Positions 34,101 through 42,506 of a stretch of 42,506 nucleotides of DNA are shown here, piece by piece. The notes beneath the pieces are model-generated. The model was not told where the DNA came from and made no database searches. It saw only the letters and a program-made list of their open reading frames with translations. The position numbers and the translations under genes are program-made. The first letter of the stretch is position 1; each line of letters opens with the position of its first letter. Source of the DNA: Gnomoniopsis sp. IMI 355080 (lineage: Eukaryota > Ascomycota > Sordariomycetes > Diaporthales > Gnomoniaceae); NCBI GenBank assembly GCA_027946555.1, contig JAPEVC010000279.1, forward strand, positions 1-42,506. The letters run 5' to 3'.

Positions 34101-36534
34101 ATGTTCCAACCCCAGCCAACGCCGTTCTCCACCTCCTATCCCTCCTACTTCTCAGGGCACCTCGACGGCTTCCCACAACAAGAGGGCAATGGCTTGGAGG
34201 TGAACAATGACTCCTACGGACGTGGTCCGGCTCAAGCCCAGGCGCAGGCCGGCGCACAAGAAGCAATCCAAGCTGGCGGATTCAGTAGCTATCAGCAGCC
34301 ATCGTTTACAGACTCACATCCAGGCGCAGGTGGGCTTGAGTACCAGTCTGGGACGATAATAAACCCTTGTCCTGAGCCTAGACCACATGCAGGGTCTATA
34401 GGAGGTGGGCCCTCTGTAAATCCGCGGGGGCCAGGGCTCGGAGGAAGGCCTGGTCCTGGTCATGGCGGGGCAGCAGGGGTTGCACATGCACGGGCTATCG
34501 CCGTTGGTGGGGCCCTATCACCCGTGCAGCAGCAGCAAGCTGGACAACCTGGAGTGCAAGTTGCAGCAGGTGCCATGGGATTTCCATCATCTCTCCACGC
34601 CGCCATTCCTCAATCCCAACATCCACTGTCTGCTACATCTCCCAGTCTCTTTGATCACCATCCGTCTTCCACTCTCCTCCGCGACCGTACGTCGCGGCAG
34701 CACCAGCTGCGTTCCATCCCTCATCGCCATCGCCCCATCCCTGGCACCAAGATGGAGTCGGACCAGAGTCTCCAGGACGATCTGGCCGCGCAGGAGGCTG
34801 CTGCTCGCACATGGCAGCCGGAACTTGAGGTACGCCGAAATTCTGCCTTGCTAACCATCTCTTCATTCTACACGCTGGCCAGGACCGCCACTTCTGGCCA
34901 CTTTTGGCGGACCCCTTTCGAAGCAGTCAGCTAACCTGATGCACGTGGCACAGGGACCCCGCGTTGGCGACAAGACGCCCATCGACGCAATCACCGCCGA
35001 GTACGCGAAGGCCGATCCCGTTTACGTCGCCAAGACAATGGTGAGCTTGTATTCTTCCCCATAGGCAGACGCGATGTCAAATGCCAAATTCTCTCACAAA
35101 ATCAAATACTGACCTCACTCATCGTAGGCTTTACCACAAACATATACACACTACAGGCCTATCAAAGGGGATGGCAGTTGTGGATGGAGAGGTAAGAAAT
35201 ACCTGCGCTGAATTCGTCTACCTAACCCTAAGCTTTGTCAGGGTCCCTTTATGAGTGATGACCTGATGGACGCGAGGATGCGCACAATATCTTAATATTG
35301 TCCCATGCTTCCGGTTGCCGTGAGCGAGAGAAACACACATAATTGACTGACTACCTTGACAGCCATCGTCTTTTCTTATTTCGAACTCCTCATTCAGCAA
35401 GGCAGTCAGGAACTGGTGCAGGGCGAAGAGCTACGCATACGCCAGCTGAACGATTATCTTTTCAACAGTGGAGGTTACGACCCCGAGATGTTCATGGACT
35501 TTGTCGACGAAACCACACAGCTATGCAAAGATATCGCAGACAACATTCACTCACCCGAAGTCGCCACCGCCATCCTCGAGACCAAGTTCAATGATGACTC
35601 TTCCATGGGTTTACTGTATCACTTCCGCATCCTCGCAGCCTCGTGGATGAAGGGCCATCGTGACCAGTATGAGGCGTTCACCGATATGGGGGTTGACCAG
35701 TACGTTCAGACTGTCCTGGACCCAATCGACAGAGAAATTGAGGAGATGGGATTGGTACTGTTGGTCGAAGTTCTCCTCAAGCCGGTCGGATTCACGTTGG
35801 AAGTCGCCTATCTAGATCGCAGTGCCGGCACACAAGTCAACACCCACGGGTTCAATGACTCCACCCCTGGCGCTCCAGTCATGCACCTCTTGTACCGTCC
35901 AGGGCACTACGACATTCTTTACAAACCAAATACGTCACAGGCCATTCAAGTCAATCGTATGTCTTACGAGCCCACCAGCTTTGCCCCAGCTCCCGCGGTG
36001 TCCTTTCCTGGAACCTTCGACTACAACCCAATGCTTATGGTACCTGGACTGGGTGGCCTGGGCCAATTCACCAATCCCATGGGCCAGCTCGGAGGGTCGT
36101 CATTAGATTTTTCTCCAAGGACTCAGTCATCATGGTTCTCTTCTCCTTGCGTAGACCCTACGCCTACTCCTCCGACACAACCAATGTCTAATTCTCCCAC
36201 GTACGCCACCCCACAGCAAGATCAATTGCCAGCGCTGCAATCCCACTCCACTGCCCCAGCTCCTTCGACTCAACATGAGATTCGTTTTAGCCCGTATCAG
36301 TACAAGGAGGCTATGGACGTGAATCAATGGCCAGAACAGTCTTTTCAGACCAGCATGTTCAAGAATTCTCATTTCAACAAGGCACATTACAACAACCCTG
36401 ACTTTACTCCCGAGGAATACAATCCTGGCGCGGATGATCTTAGCGAGCGGCCCGAAAAGCCCAAAAAGAAAGGAAACGGCAAGCAAGGCCGGCAGTCATC
36501 AGAGGATAGTATGGACTCCAAGAGAGACAAATGA
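34101..36534 (+). CDS. Otubain-like (peptidase C65) ubiquitin thioesterase with long disordered ends
   Basis: Exons 34101-34829, 34954-35040, 35128-35191 and 35363-36534; 683 residues. The introns are GTACGC...CACAG, GTGAGC...CGTAG and GTAAGA...GACAG, and all phases close. ATG 34101 is the first in-frame ATG after an upstream stop. Residues 1-240 are Gln/Gly/Pro/Ala-rich and disordered. The C65 fold covers about 250-495: YRPIKGDGSCGWRAIVFSYF holds Asp287 and the nucleophile Cys290, and YRPGHYDILYK holds His475 and Asp477. These match human OTUB1 Asp88, Cys91, His265 and Asp267, with similar spacing (185 against 174 residues from Cys to His). It should cleave ubiquitin from substrates, in OTUB1 mainly Lys48 chains, and may inhibit E2 enzymes. 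The C-terminal tail of about 190 residues is Pro/Gln-rich and ends in KKKGNGKQGRQ-type basic sequence. OTUB1 has only 271 residues. Confidence 0.92.
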
Positions 36535-37426
36535 CAAACGCAGCATCGGCAATGTAAGAAGGCGCAACTCCCCTTCCGAAATTGCCGATGTGGACAGTAT
36601 GAGACCGGACCACAGGTGCGCAGCAGGTGTCCACGGTGAGCTGCGGAGTTCAAGAGAGATATTGATAATACCAGTGGAAGAGGATTTGATGTGAGAACGG
36701 TGTGGCACGAAAACGCAAGCGATATCAGGCGCTTTTACTTGCTTTCTTCCAATAAGACAAATGTAAGGACGGCAATCGGCGGTAAAAATAAGGGGAGTAA
36801 TCAGGCACGGTCAGTAACGGTCAGGCAGGCATGGAGTGGCGGCGCTATTGTCGATGCATTCCAGATGCTGTCTACCTAGGTCATTTTTGCAATCAGGAGA
36901 CCTCTCTTTGCGTCCTGAACATCACCAATCATCCCTCGCTACGTGTGGGAAGAAAGAGGTGACTAGGGTTGGTCAGGAGCCTGTCGCCACGGGCTGCGCA
37001 AGGATTTTGAACTGGTTTCAGCTACCACTACGGAGTTTGTAATAGGAACGTAGTATCGGCTTTGGTCGATCTCTTTCTTGCCAGCGGAACTCGTCGACCT
37101 CTTTTGTTGTGTGACTGACTGATTTGAGGTGTTTGGCCATGAGAAAGTCCCGACCCTGTTTCAGCGCTGCAACTACTAGCACCCTGCTTCAAAGGAGTTC
37201 TCCAATATTCTGGGGATCCGAAAATAATATTTGGCTCAAATCATGCTTCAAATCATTCCTGTGAGAAGTGAGTACCTCTCCCTAATCGCCTAATTACGCC
37301 TTGTAGCCCCAATCCGAAATGACCCGCCAAGTGCAAAGCAAATCTAGGCAAATGCCGAACCACAGCGTTGTCCCTAGGTCTGCCTCTCTAACCATACATG
37401 AAGTTCGAAATACCAAAATACCTAAT
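36535..37426. other. Intergenic region between convergent genes
   Basis: About 0.9 kb with the 3' flanks of the deubiquitinase gene and of the CSN2-side frame. It holds a TACCTAGGT motif at 36873-36881. No coding feature is supported. Confidence 0.5.
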
Positions 37427-38089
37427 CTACGGCGAGGGGAAAGGCAACATGAAATCATCATCATCATCCGCGTCCATATCCATATCGTCGCCGTCACCTT
37501 CAGCCTGCGTCGCGTCCGTTGCGGATAGGACAGAGGAGCATTGAGTGGCATTGCCCGAAGGACCGATGTTGTATGCACTGCCGGTGTTGAAAGAGTAAGT
37601 GGACGGTTCGCTACCTCGCATCTGGGTCTGAATTGAGGATGTATCCGTAACGGAAGCCGCCAGGTGATTGCTGATGCTCGCCGGACCGCTCATCAACAGA
37701 CCCGCTGAACTTGAAGAAGTCTTGCCGGATGGTTGTGACTTTTGTGAGTCTGGAGACAGATGCTCCGAAAGCTGCAGTCTCCTGTTTTCAGCGGCGATGC
37801 TAGCCTGGACGGAAGGGCCACCCATGTACATGCCACTACCACCAAGAACCTGACCCATAGCTTTCGAGGATGTACTCAAGGCCTGGGCCCTTGCTTGATG
37901 GGCCCGCTGGAAAGTCTGCTTCTTCATGGAAGGGGTTGGGCCATCCAGCTGCTCGCTCCTTAGTCTCAAGAAACTGTTCCAACTCCCAAGTTCATGAGCA
38001 CCGCGGTCGCTATGGCCATTTCCCCGGCCGTACGGTGCACCTGAGCGCGTCATGGGAACGCCACTGCCAGAGGCTGAGGATCCATCCGC
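37427..38089 (-). CDS. Open frame in phase with and directly after CSN2: separate small gene or readthrough extension
   Basis: The frame runs from 38089 to TAG at 37427-37429, 220 sense codons with the first ATG at 38053 (208 residues from there). It is in the same frame as CSN2 and separated from it only by the CSN2 TAG (38092-38090). The ATG context is poor (CCC before ATG). The product would be hydrophilic: a basic segment rich in Arg, Gln and Ala (FQRAHQARAQALSTSSKAM), a Ser/Thr/Gly-rich middle, and an acidic end (DDMDMDADDDDDFM). No domain, signal peptide or peroxisomal SKL end is seen, and I do not recognise a family. A stop-free run of this length is unlikely by chance. It may be a real short gene, a C-terminal extension made by readthrough, or a frame belonging to CSN2 by unseen splicing. 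I checked for a phase-0 donor near the CSN2 end and found none. Confidence 0.5.
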   Translation of the reverse strand, partial: ADGSSASGSGVPMTRSGAPYGRGNGHSDRGAHELGSWNSFLRLRSEQLDGPTPSMKKQTFQRAHQARAQALSTSSKAMGQVLGGSGMYMGGPSVQASIAAENRRLQLSEHLSPDSQKSQPSGKTSSSSAGLLMSGPASISNHLAASVTDTSSIQTQMRGSEPSTYSFNTGSAYNIGPSGNATQCSSVLSATDATQAEGDGDDMDMDADDDDDFMLPFPSP

Positions 38090-39634
38090 CTAAGACGGAC
38101 CCGCACCCTGTAGAGAGCCCCAAATGTTGGTACCCTTGGTGCGCCGGGCTTTGTTACGGCCCCCTTGGAGGTGGCCAGGACCATCGAAAAAGCCGCCGCC
38201 CATGTCTGTGTCCGCACCAGTGGTTGTGTCGGTACTACGGAAGCCCTCGCCGTCCTTGAAGATTGAGCCATACAATTCGCCCACAGCGGTGGAAAGATTG
38301 AGAATGGCAGTGAGCCGTTCAGCATCGCGAGGCGTAGTGATCTCCAGCACGCCAGTCTGCTGGTTGATCTTACCAGCAATGCGTTTGTCCATAATGAGGA
38401 AGCCCATGATATCTTGCACCTCGGCTTCGGAAATGGAGAGCTTGTTGGCGACCCAGGACAAGCGCATCCGGGTGTACGGTGTGATGAGCTTGAGGACAGC
38501 TTTGGTGCGCATGTTGCGAGTGACTTCGTCGATATTCTCTGCGATGAATGAGTCTGCGAGCAGGTCTTTGTTGGCGCCAAGGATGGTCTCATATTGGTGA
38601 ATATCGTCGCGCTGGTAGGCATCGACGAGGGCGGTCATGGCGGAGATACGGGGGTCGTTCTTGTAGGGCTTAGTCTCTTGGGAGTCGAAGGGATTGATGT
38701 CGGACTTCATCAACATCGTGGTGAGAAGCAGGTATTTCAATACCTGGATACGCTGCAAGCTGCCAGCCTCGTCGTAGTTGCGAAATGATTCGAAGAAGTC
38801 GGACTGGGCGTCCTTCCAGTTCTCCTCGCTCATGTGCATCTTGCCGCCGCATTCGCGGATGATACCCATGATCTTCGGATGAGGTACGGCTGAACGGACC
38901 TTGAGGGCTCGCTGATAGAGGGCCTTCAGTTGCTTGTTGTTCTTGGTTTCGGCATACATTTGGATCTCTAGCGCGTAAATCTCAAGAAGGTAGGTACCCT
39001 TGCTATTATCTTCGGTACCATCCTCCCGCTTACAGGCGGAGTGAAGCTCCTTAAGCTTCTTGTTGACTGCATGGTAGTCGTGGCGATCGAGGAGCAGCTT
39101 GGCCAGCTTGATGTTGGTCTTGAGCCACAGTCGCTCATTGTTGGTAGCTTGGAAACACTCCAGGGTAAGGGAGTAGAAGCGCTCCATGCAGCGTGCAGCG
39201 CCCGCGGGGTCGGTGCCCTTCTCAATGTAGTCCAACATGTTGTTGATGGACTTCTCCGAGTAGTTGCGTGTGACGGCGGACTTGACGTAGGTAAGGAGCT
39301 CCTCATAGTGAGATATTGCCTGTGGATTATAAGCGTACTGTATCTGTATTGCAGATCATCTCATACTTACTGCATCATAACGCTGTAGCTTGAACTCAAG
39401 CTTGATGGCCTGCTTCAAACCTTTGAAGCCCCAGTCGCCCTTCTCTTCCTGCTGTTTGGTGACCTCGAGGAACTCCTTGATGGCCTCATCAGGTTCGGAG
39501 GCCTTGATCTGTTTGGCGTTGTAGTACTTGTTCTCAATATCAATATTGGCAGAGTCCTCCTCCTCCTCATCTTCATCATCGAATTCGAATTCATACTCCT
39601 CGTCGGACTGCTGCATGAAGTCGTCGTCAGACAT
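38090..39634 (-). CDS. csnB: COP9 signalosome subunit 2 (CSN2)
   Basis: Complement of exons 39634-39371 and 39319-38090; 497 residues (human CSN2 has 443). The 51-nt intron GTAAGT...CACAG is in phase 0 and joins KLQRYDA to AISHYEELL. The acidic N-terminus (DEEYEFEFDDEDEEEED) and ENKYYNAKQIK are typical of CSN2 orthologues. TPR-like helical repeats follow, including SAVTRNYSEKSINNMLDYIE, near-identical to the human segment. The PCI domain spans about 270-440 (ITPYTRMRLSWVANKLSI, IMGFLIMDKRIAGKINQQTG). The complex removes NEDD8 from cullins and so controls SCF ubiquitin ligases; CSN2 binds the cullin-Rbx1 module. In Aspergillus and Neurospora, loss of CSN subunits disturbs development and light or clock control. 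The last 45 residues are a Gly-rich fungal tail. The gene is divergent from CWC25. Confidence 0.95.
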
Positions 39635-40533
39635 CTTGACAGATGATTGCGAATATGCTGATAATCGTTGACTGGGGTTGCAGTGTGCGGAAGTGAGGAA
39701 CGGAAGGCAAGAATGTGTGTTTGCGTGAGATTATTGGCTGGAAGTGAAAGGAAAATGGAGGTTGCAAACACGAAGTGAGAGACTGTCTCGGTGATGCCTT
39801 GTCGTTCAATGTAAGTCCAGGTTGGAAGCTACAATGCGTTCAACTGCTTGCTGTAAGGCAGGACAGTGCGCCCCCACTCCGAACTTTAGCGTCGCTTACT
39901 TAAGCATCATCTCTTAAAATCGGGGTCTTACCTTGCCTTCTGTACGGATTACATAAACTCCTGACCTTACAACCAACTGTAGAGCTTAGCAGTATATTCA
40001 AATAAACATAGCACAGGATCTTACGCAATATGTAGTACTTCCTTCTCTCATACTGCACCGGTATATTTAGCAGACAATAGTGGACTTCATGGTTCCTTGG
40101 GACCCATACGGCATAGAGGTACTCCACACGCGGGATATACAAAGTATATCATTTACGATTCCCACCCTGTGCTGCTCGTTTACATAAGGAATCAAGGTCA
40201 TGAATGTAATCCAATCTCAAACCCAAGATTTAGTCTCACTTTTTTTCCAGGCTTCTTCAAGACAAGTAATGTTGATTGATTTCGAAGGTGGAGGCTCTGA
40301 AGGTACTTCGGTACTTGCCAAGGTCCTGCATCTACATAGTACGTACTATGTGCTAGACGCACGGACTCCACCGGGAGGCCCTTGCCGCTCGCTGCCTTAG
40401 AAATTGCCCGCCACCGTCATCTCCCTCTAACTGCGTCGTCACGGCGGAAAACGATCCAACTGCTGAACTTACCACAACAACCAACAAATCAAACATACCA
40501 CCAGTGCCATCACCCCTTATTTGATCAGGAAGG
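39635..40533. promoter_or_regulatory. Shared upstream region of divergent CSN2 and CWC25
   Basis: About 0.9 kb between the two start codons. It should contain both promoters. It holds a perfect 18-bp palindrome at 40334-40351. No coding feature is supported. Confidence 0.5.
40334..40351. repeat. Perfect 18-bp palindrome
   Basis: ACATAGTACGTACTATGT is fully self-complementary and lies 183 bp before the CWC25 ATG. Its right part TACGTACTATGT also occurs at 31914-31925 in the GTAC-dense segment. Confidence 0.95.
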
Positions 40534-41793
40534 ATGGGAGGCAACGACCTCAACCTCAAGAAGTCATGGCATCCCCAGTTGATGACCAACCAGCGGCGCG
40601 TCTACGATGCAGAACAGGCGGCATTGCAGGAACGCAAGGCCACCGAAGCGCGAATCGAGGAGATCAGACGCGAGCGACAGATTGAGGAAACGCAGAAGCA
40701 GCTCGAGGCCGCCGGTGGACCCAAGCGAGTCAATCGAGTCGAGTGGATGTACCAAGGGCCCAACGACGGCGGACGAGACGAATACTCCAGCGAGGCGTTC
40801 CTTCTCGGCAAGCGTCGCATCGACTCCATCCTTCGCGGCGATGATGCCAAGAAAGTCGAGAAGACCGCCGGACCCGAGGCGGCCGGGCCTATCCCTGTCG
40901 TGGCATCTGCGCGCGACACCGCCGCAAAGATACGGGAGGACCCCTTGGTTGCGATCAAGAGGCAGGAGCAGGAAGCATATCAGGCCATGATGAAGGATCC
41001 TTCGAAGCGGCGTCAGCTGTTGGCCCAGATGGGTCTCGCGGATGAGAAACCTGTAAAAGACAAGGAGAGAAAGCACCGCAGTCACAGACACCGCTCACAC
41101 CGACACCGCGACGACGACGATCGGCGACATCGTGCTTATTCTCGAGAGCGTTCTTACAGCCCAAAACGCCGCTACGACGATTCGGACTATGAGCGCGAGC
41201 GAAAGAGGAGGCGACGATCTGACTCTCGCGATGGGGCGCGAGAGCGTAGAAGACGTGGCTCGGATGAGCGCCTAGACAGGCACGACAATTCTCGAGACGA
41301 GAGTCCACGGAGTCCTGTGAGGCGTCATACTTCAGATGAGCGCCGGGAAAAGCGTGATGACGGTCGAAGGGAGCGTTCACGCAGCCCTGTGAGGCGATAT
41401 AACTCAGACGAGCGAAGGGAAAGGCGCGATGGCAGTCAAAGAGAGCGGTCACGGAGCCCAGCCAGGCGATATGACTCTCGAGATCGCAGGCAGGGTCGGC
41501 CCAACGGCCGAACAGAGAAAGCGCCGGTCGCAAATGACGCAGAGGAGAGGGCGAGGAAGCTGGCTGCGATGCAAGACGCGGCTACCGACTTGGACAGGGT
41601 CAGAGAGGAGCGGCTGGCAGCTCTGGCAGAGAAGGAGCGGGCTGACCGAAAAGCTGACGATGAAGCACGGGCGAAGTCACAGAAGTATGGAGGTCGGGAC
41701 TTCGCCAATAGGCTGCACAACTCGGCCGGAAACGAGAGCTTGGCAGACAGAATCGGACGCGGCCGGCAGGGTTTGCAGAAAGACGACGACTGA
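40534..41793 (+). CDS. CWC25: Pre-mRNA-splicing factor Cwc25
   Basis: A single exon of 419 residues from ATG at 40534 to TGA at 41791-41793. The N-terminus MGGNDLNLKKSWHPQ and the following charged helix (about 10-50) form the CIR domain shared by Cwc25 and CBF1-interacting proteins. The Cwf25 segment follows (VNRVEWMYQGPNDGG, EAFLLGKRRIDSIL). From about residue 170 the protein is an Arg/Ser/Glu/Asp-rich tail with SPxRR motifs, ending in a conserved-looking helix and FANRLHNSAGNESLADRIG. Cwc25 joins the spliceosome after Prp2 action and promotes the first catalytic step near the branch site. Yeast Cwc25 has only 179 residues; longer RS-type tails are usual in intron-rich fungi. Confidence 0.93.
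   Translation: MGGNDLNLKKSWHPQLMTNQRRVYDAEQAALQERKATEARIEEIRRERQIEETQKQLEAAGGPKRVNRVEWMYQGPNDGGRDEYSSEAFLLGKRRIDSILRGDDAKKVEKTAGPEAAGPIPVVASARDTAAKIREDPLVAIKRQEQEAYQAMMKDPSKRRQLLAQMGLADEKPVKDKERKHRSHRHRSHRHRDDDDRRHRAYSRERSYSPKRRYDDSDYERERKRRRRSDSRDGARERRRRGSDERLDRHDNSRDESPRSPVRRHTSDERREKRDDGRRERSRSPVRRYNSDERRERRDGSQRERSRSPARRYDSRDRRQGRPNGRTEKAPVANDAEERARKLAAMQDAATDLDRVREERLAALAEKERADRKADDEARAKSQKYGGRDFANRLHNSAGNESLADRIGRGRQGLQKDDD
41311..41490 (+). repeat. 72-bp tandem repeat in CWC25 coding RS-type units
   Basis: Units start at 41311, 41383 and 41455, exactly 72 bp (24 codons) apart. The third is partial. Each begins SP(V/A)RR and the full ones run on to SDERREKRDDGRRERSR-like sequence. The spacing shows in-frame duplication of an SP/RS motif block. 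Confidence 0.9.
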
Positions 41794-42339
41794 AGGATAC
41801 CATAGAATGAAGCCGGTAGACATCGTAAAATTGTCCGCATCTGACCATATCTTACTGGAGTCAACTCATCAGTGTCATCCTACTACAGTGTTACTCGGAC
41901 CTGACCGCTACATTGTATTGACAGATTATTGTTGTCAAGTAGGTAGCTGATGGGATTGGCCACTCATGGGTCGTGTGATTTGAAGAACTGGCTGGTCTGG
42001 GGTTCAGCTATCCCATTTCAAGCACTGCTGTCCAATATTGATGAAACAGATATCCACAGCCAAACAAAGATGACACAGTGACCACATGCCTCTATTCGTA
42101 TAGCTACGACGAACGACCGTCTATTGATTATTCTGAGGCAGTTCCTGGTTGGTCTGGAACCTGCTTCTAGTGATCATGCATATTGCCTTCTGAAAGACAC
42201 CTTCATGACGAAAGTGTGCCTGAAGTGAAGCCCTCTTTTCTCACCTGTTGTAGTTGCGTGACCATTCTGCACTGCCGACCTATGCTTGCAGTTGAAGCGG
42301 TAAATTCAGTATGGCCACCAACCAACTTCAGTCTAATCA
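41794..42339. other. Intergenic region after CWC25
   Basis: About 0.5 kb of 3' flank between convergent genes. I see no further feature. Confidence 0.5.
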
Positions 42340-42506
42340 TCACACCTCCTCCCTCGCCACCACTTCCACCCACCCCTCCCTCTCTGCCATATCGACAATC
42401 TCGTCTACCTCGCCCTGCCTCACAAATTCCACATTCCCCGGACCTAATTCCATCCTCACAGCAAGCTCCTCCGCCCACGCCCTCGCCACAATCTCCCCCT
42501 CAATCC
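42340..42506 (-). CDS. C-terminal end of an unidentified protein (5' part outside window)
   Basis: A minus-strand frame enters at the window edge and ends at TGA 42340-42342, giving 54 residues. The sequence is rich in Glu and Val and alternates helix- and strand-like patterns (IVARAWAEELAVRMELG, VEFVRQGEVDEIVDMAEREG), ending WVEVVAREEV. This is typical of a folded domain end and unlike the Ser/Thr-rich reading of the opposite strand. I do not recognise the family. Confidence 0.45.
   Translation of the reverse strand, partial: IEGEIVARAWAEELAVRMELGPGNVEFVRQGEVDEIVDMAEREGWVEVVAREEV

Noticed and set aside
38041..38135. Intron removing the CSN2 stop codon
   Set aside because: The acceptor-like TCTTAG|G exists, but possible donors (GTACCA, GTAACA) are out of phase with the downstream frame or give implausibly short introns.
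1..42506. tRNA, rRNA, CRISPR arrays, intact transposons
   Set aside because: I looked for B-box-like GGTTCGA strings outside genes, regular spaced repeats and reverse-transcriptase or transposase motifs and found none. A covariance-model search could still find RNA genes I missed.

Overview
The window is nuclear DNA of a filamentous ascomycete (Pezizomycotina), most likely a Sordariomycete. The genes have short spliceosomal introns (51-171 nt) with GTRNGN donors, CTAAC-like branch points and YAG acceptors. They encode typical fungal proteins (Las17/WASP, eIF1A, Chs5, Sen1, COP9 subunit 2, Cwc25, an otubain-type protease). Codon use is GC-leaning, and the palindrome TACCTAGGTA recurs between genes. 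I saw no bacterial, plasmid, viral or CRISPR feature, no tRNA or rRNA, and no recognisable intact transposon.

Layout. At 1-456 (+) lies the 3' end of a Las17/WASP gene, with its Arp2/3-binding acidic tail on a separate last exon. eIF1A follows at 1338-2077 (-, three exons), then an unidentified basic protein (2686-3534, +) and the exomer protein Chs5 (3958-5272, +, two exons). Next is a short-chain dehydrogenase with a polyglutamine insert (5497-6360, -). A small secreted protein built of charged, His-containing repeats lies at 8034-8600 (+). A 1467-residue, mostly disordered protein fills 9033-13436 (-). The RNA/DNA helicase Sen1 occupies 15716-22236 (-, four exons). Then comes about 11.9 kb without a gene I can support (22237-34100), containing short palindromes, a 26-base poly(T) run and a segment very dense in GTAC. 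An OTUB-like deubiquitinase (34101-36534, +, four exons) follows. COP9 subunit 2 (38090-39634, -) and the spliceosome factor Cwc25 (40534-41793, +) diverge from a shared upstream region. The last 167 bases hold a probable C-terminus of a minus-strand gene.

How the genes relate. They are mostly independent housekeeping genes: actin nucleation, translation start, chitin-synthase export, transcription termination, ubiquitin/NEDD8 control and splicing. No biosynthetic cluster or operon is visible.

The least ordinary signals are these. (1) The CSN2 stop codon TAG is followed in the same reading frame by 220 more sense codons, giving either a readthrough extension or a separate gene 36 nt away. 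(2) The secreted repeat protein at 8034-8600 is unidentified. (3) Two genes (Las17, Sen1) put a functional C-terminal tail behind a terminal intron, so intron retention would remove it. (4) A 373-bp GTAC-dense segment at 31.55-31.93 kb shares a 12-mer with a perfect 18-bp palindrome in the CSN2/Cwc25 promoter region. All gene models are manual readings of splice signals; no database search was possible.
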